A stretch of 7,411 nt of DNA, from positions 1 to 7,411 of the forward strand of contig JAFBAD010000383.1 of assembly GCA_019247975.1 (NCBI GenBank). Direction: 5' to 3'. Origin of the DNA: Acidimicrobiia bacterium. Lineage in GTDB: Bacteria; Actinomycetota; Acidimicrobiia; Acidimicrobiales; Iamiaceae. The notes beneath the pieces were generated by a model. The model saw only the letters and a program-made list of their open reading frames with translations, was not told the origin of the DNA and ran no database searches. Made by a program: the position numbers and the translations under genes. Shown here piece after piece: positions 5,413 to 7,411 of this stretch. Position 1 is the stretch's first letter, and every line of letters begins with the position of its first letter.

Positions 5413-7411
5413 TCACCCCTCGCGCCAGCCGCGGTCGTGGGTGCCCGGCCCGAGCACGTCCGTGGTGCCGTCGGGCAGGACGAGCTCGGCTTCGGTGCCG
5501 TCGGGGACGGTGACCGCCACGCGTCCCTGCCCGCCGCCGAGGCTCCAACGCACCTCGATCGGCCCGTGCGGTGCGTCGTGGGTGGCGCGGGCGCTGGTGA
5601 TGCCGCCGCCCGGTCGCGGCGCGACGCGGAACCGCCGGTAGCCGGGCTCGACGAGCTGCAGACCGGCGACGTAGCGGTGCAGGAACGAGATGACCGCGCC
5701 CTTGCTGTAGTGGTTGAGCGAGGCCGAGACCGTGCCGTTCTCCCGCACGCCGTTCCACTCCTCCCAGATCGTCGTGGCGCCGCCGTGCTCGGTCATGTGC
5801 AGCCATGAGGGCTCGGTGTCCTGGAACAGGAGCTCGTAGGCCACGTCGAGGTGGCCGGTGTCGGCGAGGACCGGCAGCAGGAAGGGCGTGGCGAGGAACC
5901 CGGTGCCGAGGTGCGTGCCTGCCGCACGGACGAGGTCGACGAGATCCTGCGCGGTCCGGTCGCGAAGGTCGTCGGGGACGAGTCCGAACGCGAGCGCCCG
6001 CACGAGGTTCGCCTGGGTCGCCGGTTGCACCTGGCCGCGATCGTCGATGAACTCGGTCGCCAGGCGTCGAGGACGTGGCCCGCGAGCTCGCCGTAGCGAG
6101 CTGCGGTCTCGTCGTCGCCCAGCAGCTCGCCGATGGCCGCCAGCTCGGCGGCGGAGCGGTACAGGTAGGCCGTCGCGACCGGACCGTGGTCGGCGGTGGC
6201 CAGGCCGCCGAGCGCGTCACCGATCTCGGTCCCCGGTTCGAGCCACTCGCCGAAGTGCCAACCGGAGTCCCAGAGGTACTGCTCGTGCGGACGGGCGTCG
6301 GCGCTGCGCTCGACCCGACTCCGATGCCGCCGGCCCGCAGCCCGCGCCGCCGCGAAGTCGACCCACCGCCGCATCGAGGGAAGCTGGGAAGCGAGGACGT
6401 CGGTGCGCCCAGTGGCGCGGTGCATCTCCCACGGCACGTGCACCGCGGCGTCGCCCCAGCCCGACGAGCCGTGCGTCGCGTCCCAGATCGGTGCGTGCGG
6501 GCTCGGGTCCGGGACGATGCTCGTGACGCGGCCGTCGGGGAGCTGGTCGGCGGCCAGGTCGCGCAGCCATCGGGCCGACCAGTCGAAGACGTCGTAGAGG
6601 AACGCCGCGGTCTCGATGTAGAGCTGCCAGTCCCCCACCCACCCCGATCGCTCCCGGGTCGGGCAGTCGGTCGGGATCTCGCAGGCGTTGCCGCGGAAGC
6701 TCCACACGGCCGCCTCGTGCAGCCGGTTCAGGCGAGCGTCGGAGCACTCGAACGTGCCGATGCGTCGGAGGTCGGTGTGCACGACGACACTGGTGAGAGC
6801 CGACCGGTCGAGCGGCCCCGGGTGACCCTCGACCCGCACGTACCGGAAGCCCTTCGTGCTGTGACGCGGCTCGAAGACCGAGCCGTCACCCGCAGAGGTC
6901 ACGACGTCGGTCTGGAAGGGCAAGCCGAGCTCGCGGCTCACGCTCATCGGCGGCTGGTCCACGTTGGCCTGCGTCACGTCACCGTCGGGGTCGAGCGCCT
7001 CTCCGTAGGTCAGCGTGAGCGTGGTGCCTGCTGGTCCGAGGTCGGTGAGGCGGACCCAGCCGTTGCTGTTCTGGCCGAAGTCGACGACGTGGTGCTGCGG
7101 CCGGATCTCGGTGACCGACTGCGCCGGCAGCTCCTCGACCTGACGGGCCGGTGGGCCGATCGGCTCGCGCAGCTCCGCGAACCCGTGATCGGCCACCCGT
7201 ACCGGGTCCCACGCGGACCGGTCGGTGCCGGCAGCGCACCAACCGCCGACGGAGCGGCGGAGGTCGTGGACCTCGCCCGCGATCAGGTCCGCCCCGATGA
7301 CGTGGCTCGGGGTGGAGCGCCAGGCCTCGTCGGTCCCGAAGCGCAGCTGCCGGCCCGAGCTGAGCGTCGCCTCGAGCTCGACCAGCAGCGCGGTCGTCGG
7401 GCCGTACGCGT
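5413..7411 (-). pseudogene. GH78 alpha-L-rhamnosidase, partial and frameshifted
   Basis: Predicted to release terminal alpha-L-rhamnose from glycosides by inversion. Coding enters at the right edge (first full codon 7409) without a start, so the 5' end is missing. Domains in order: end of the N-terminal carbohydrate-binding domain (AYGPTTALLVELE to about 7130); a beta domain with VDFGQNSNGW near 7085-7056; the (alpha/alpha)6 catalytic barrel; and a beta-sandwich C-terminal domain from about 5680. The catalytic motif DCPTRERSGWVGD (6668-6630) keeps Asp, Glu (6653-6651) and Asp at the spacing known in GH78. Near 6060 the first frame breaks: after LAGHVLDAW it runs on as unrelated Arg/Ser-rich sequence to a stop at 5793, while homology resumes in another frame (TEFIDDRGQVQPATQANLVR) to 5413. 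The second part holds TIWEEWNG with the presumed base Glu (5763-5761) and SLNHYSKG. One base appears missing. No signal peptide can be judged. Confidence 0.85.
6055..6065 (-). other. One-base frameshift site in the rhamnosidase gene
   Basis: On the minus strand the sequence GCC TGG CG/ACC GAG TTC loses frame. Restoring one base after CG would give AWRTEFIDDRG, as expected for GH78 barrels. No slippery X XXY YYZ heptamer is seen here, so programmed -1 frameshifting is unlikely. A real deletion or a base-calling error are the alternatives. Confidence 0.75.

Noticed and set aside
4875..5641. Long plus-strand frames opposite the oxidoreductase and rhamnosidase genes
   Set aside because: They are codon-bias shadows with Arg/Ser/Pro-rich translations and no motifs.
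5413..6030. Independent small gene starting at GTG 6030
   Set aside because: The sequence before this codon, in the same frame, continues the GH78 barrel (TEFIDDRGQ), so it is the downstream half of the frameshifted rhamnosidase.
6232..6249. GGTTCGAGCC, resembling a tRNA T-loop
   Set aside because: It is inside well-conserved rhamnosidase coding sequence (EWLEPGTE), and no acceptor or anticodon stem can be paired around it.
6301..6375. Possible second frameshift in the rhamnosidase (Arg/Ala-rich stretch)
   Set aside because: The frame continues into HEQYLWDSGWHFGEWLEPG; an Arg-rich linker before that motif is normal in actinobacterial GH78 proteins.

Overview
The window is about 70% G+C and codes like an actinobacterium: GTG and TTG starts, TAP-like serine hydrolase, DUF6458 and DUF6328 small membrane proteins, and lipobox lipoproteins with short Arg-rich n-regions. 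The genus cannot be fixed from the sequence; a Nocardioides-like or related high-GC actinomycete is an inference. No tRNA, rRNA, CRISPR array, insertion sequence or phage gene is visible.

Left part (1-2622). A possible tail of an upstream gene ends at a TGA that overlaps the likely TTG start of a secreted TAP-like alpha/beta-hydrolase lipoprotein. It is tail-to-tail, with 4 bp between the stops, with a minus-strand GH26-like glycoside hydrolase lipoprotein. An 18-bp perfect palindrome lies just past the hydrolase stop, inside the GH26 3' end.

Middle part (2623-3777). A 250-bp divergent spacer carries a candidate GH26 promoter and a GC-rich hairpin. It is followed by a 28-codon hydrophobic peptide gene and a DUF6458 two-helix membrane protein gene with a perfect AGGAGG ribosome-binding site. 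A strong 9-bp stem-loop at the DUF6458 stop separates it from a convergent minus-strand DUF6328 membrane protein gene.

Regulatory pair (3778-4827). Divergent from DUF6328 is a TetR repressor gene whose ATG sits exactly where transcription from a TATGAT -10 box should start, which predicts a leaderless mRNA. A TCATAC-N4-GTATGA operator overlaps that box. The TetR stop overlaps (ATGA) the start of a small multi-pass membrane protein of unknown function, so the two should be translationally coupled.

Right part (4775-7411, minus strand). A RibD_C/dihydrofolate-reductase-like oxidoreductase gene lies downstream of a large GH78 alpha-L-rhamnosidase gene whose 5' end is outside the window. The rhamnosidase carries a one-base frameshift near 6060 that, taken at face value, removes the presumed catalytic base and C-terminal domain. 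The oxidoreductase and the TetR-coupled membrane protein genes overlap by 53 bp at their 3' ends. The glycosidases point to polysaccharide or glycoside use, but they are not in one operon. I see no convincing new defence or mobile system; the best leads are the TetR/membrane-protein module, the GH26 with an altered acid/base motif, the tiny peptide gene and the rhamnosidase frameshift.
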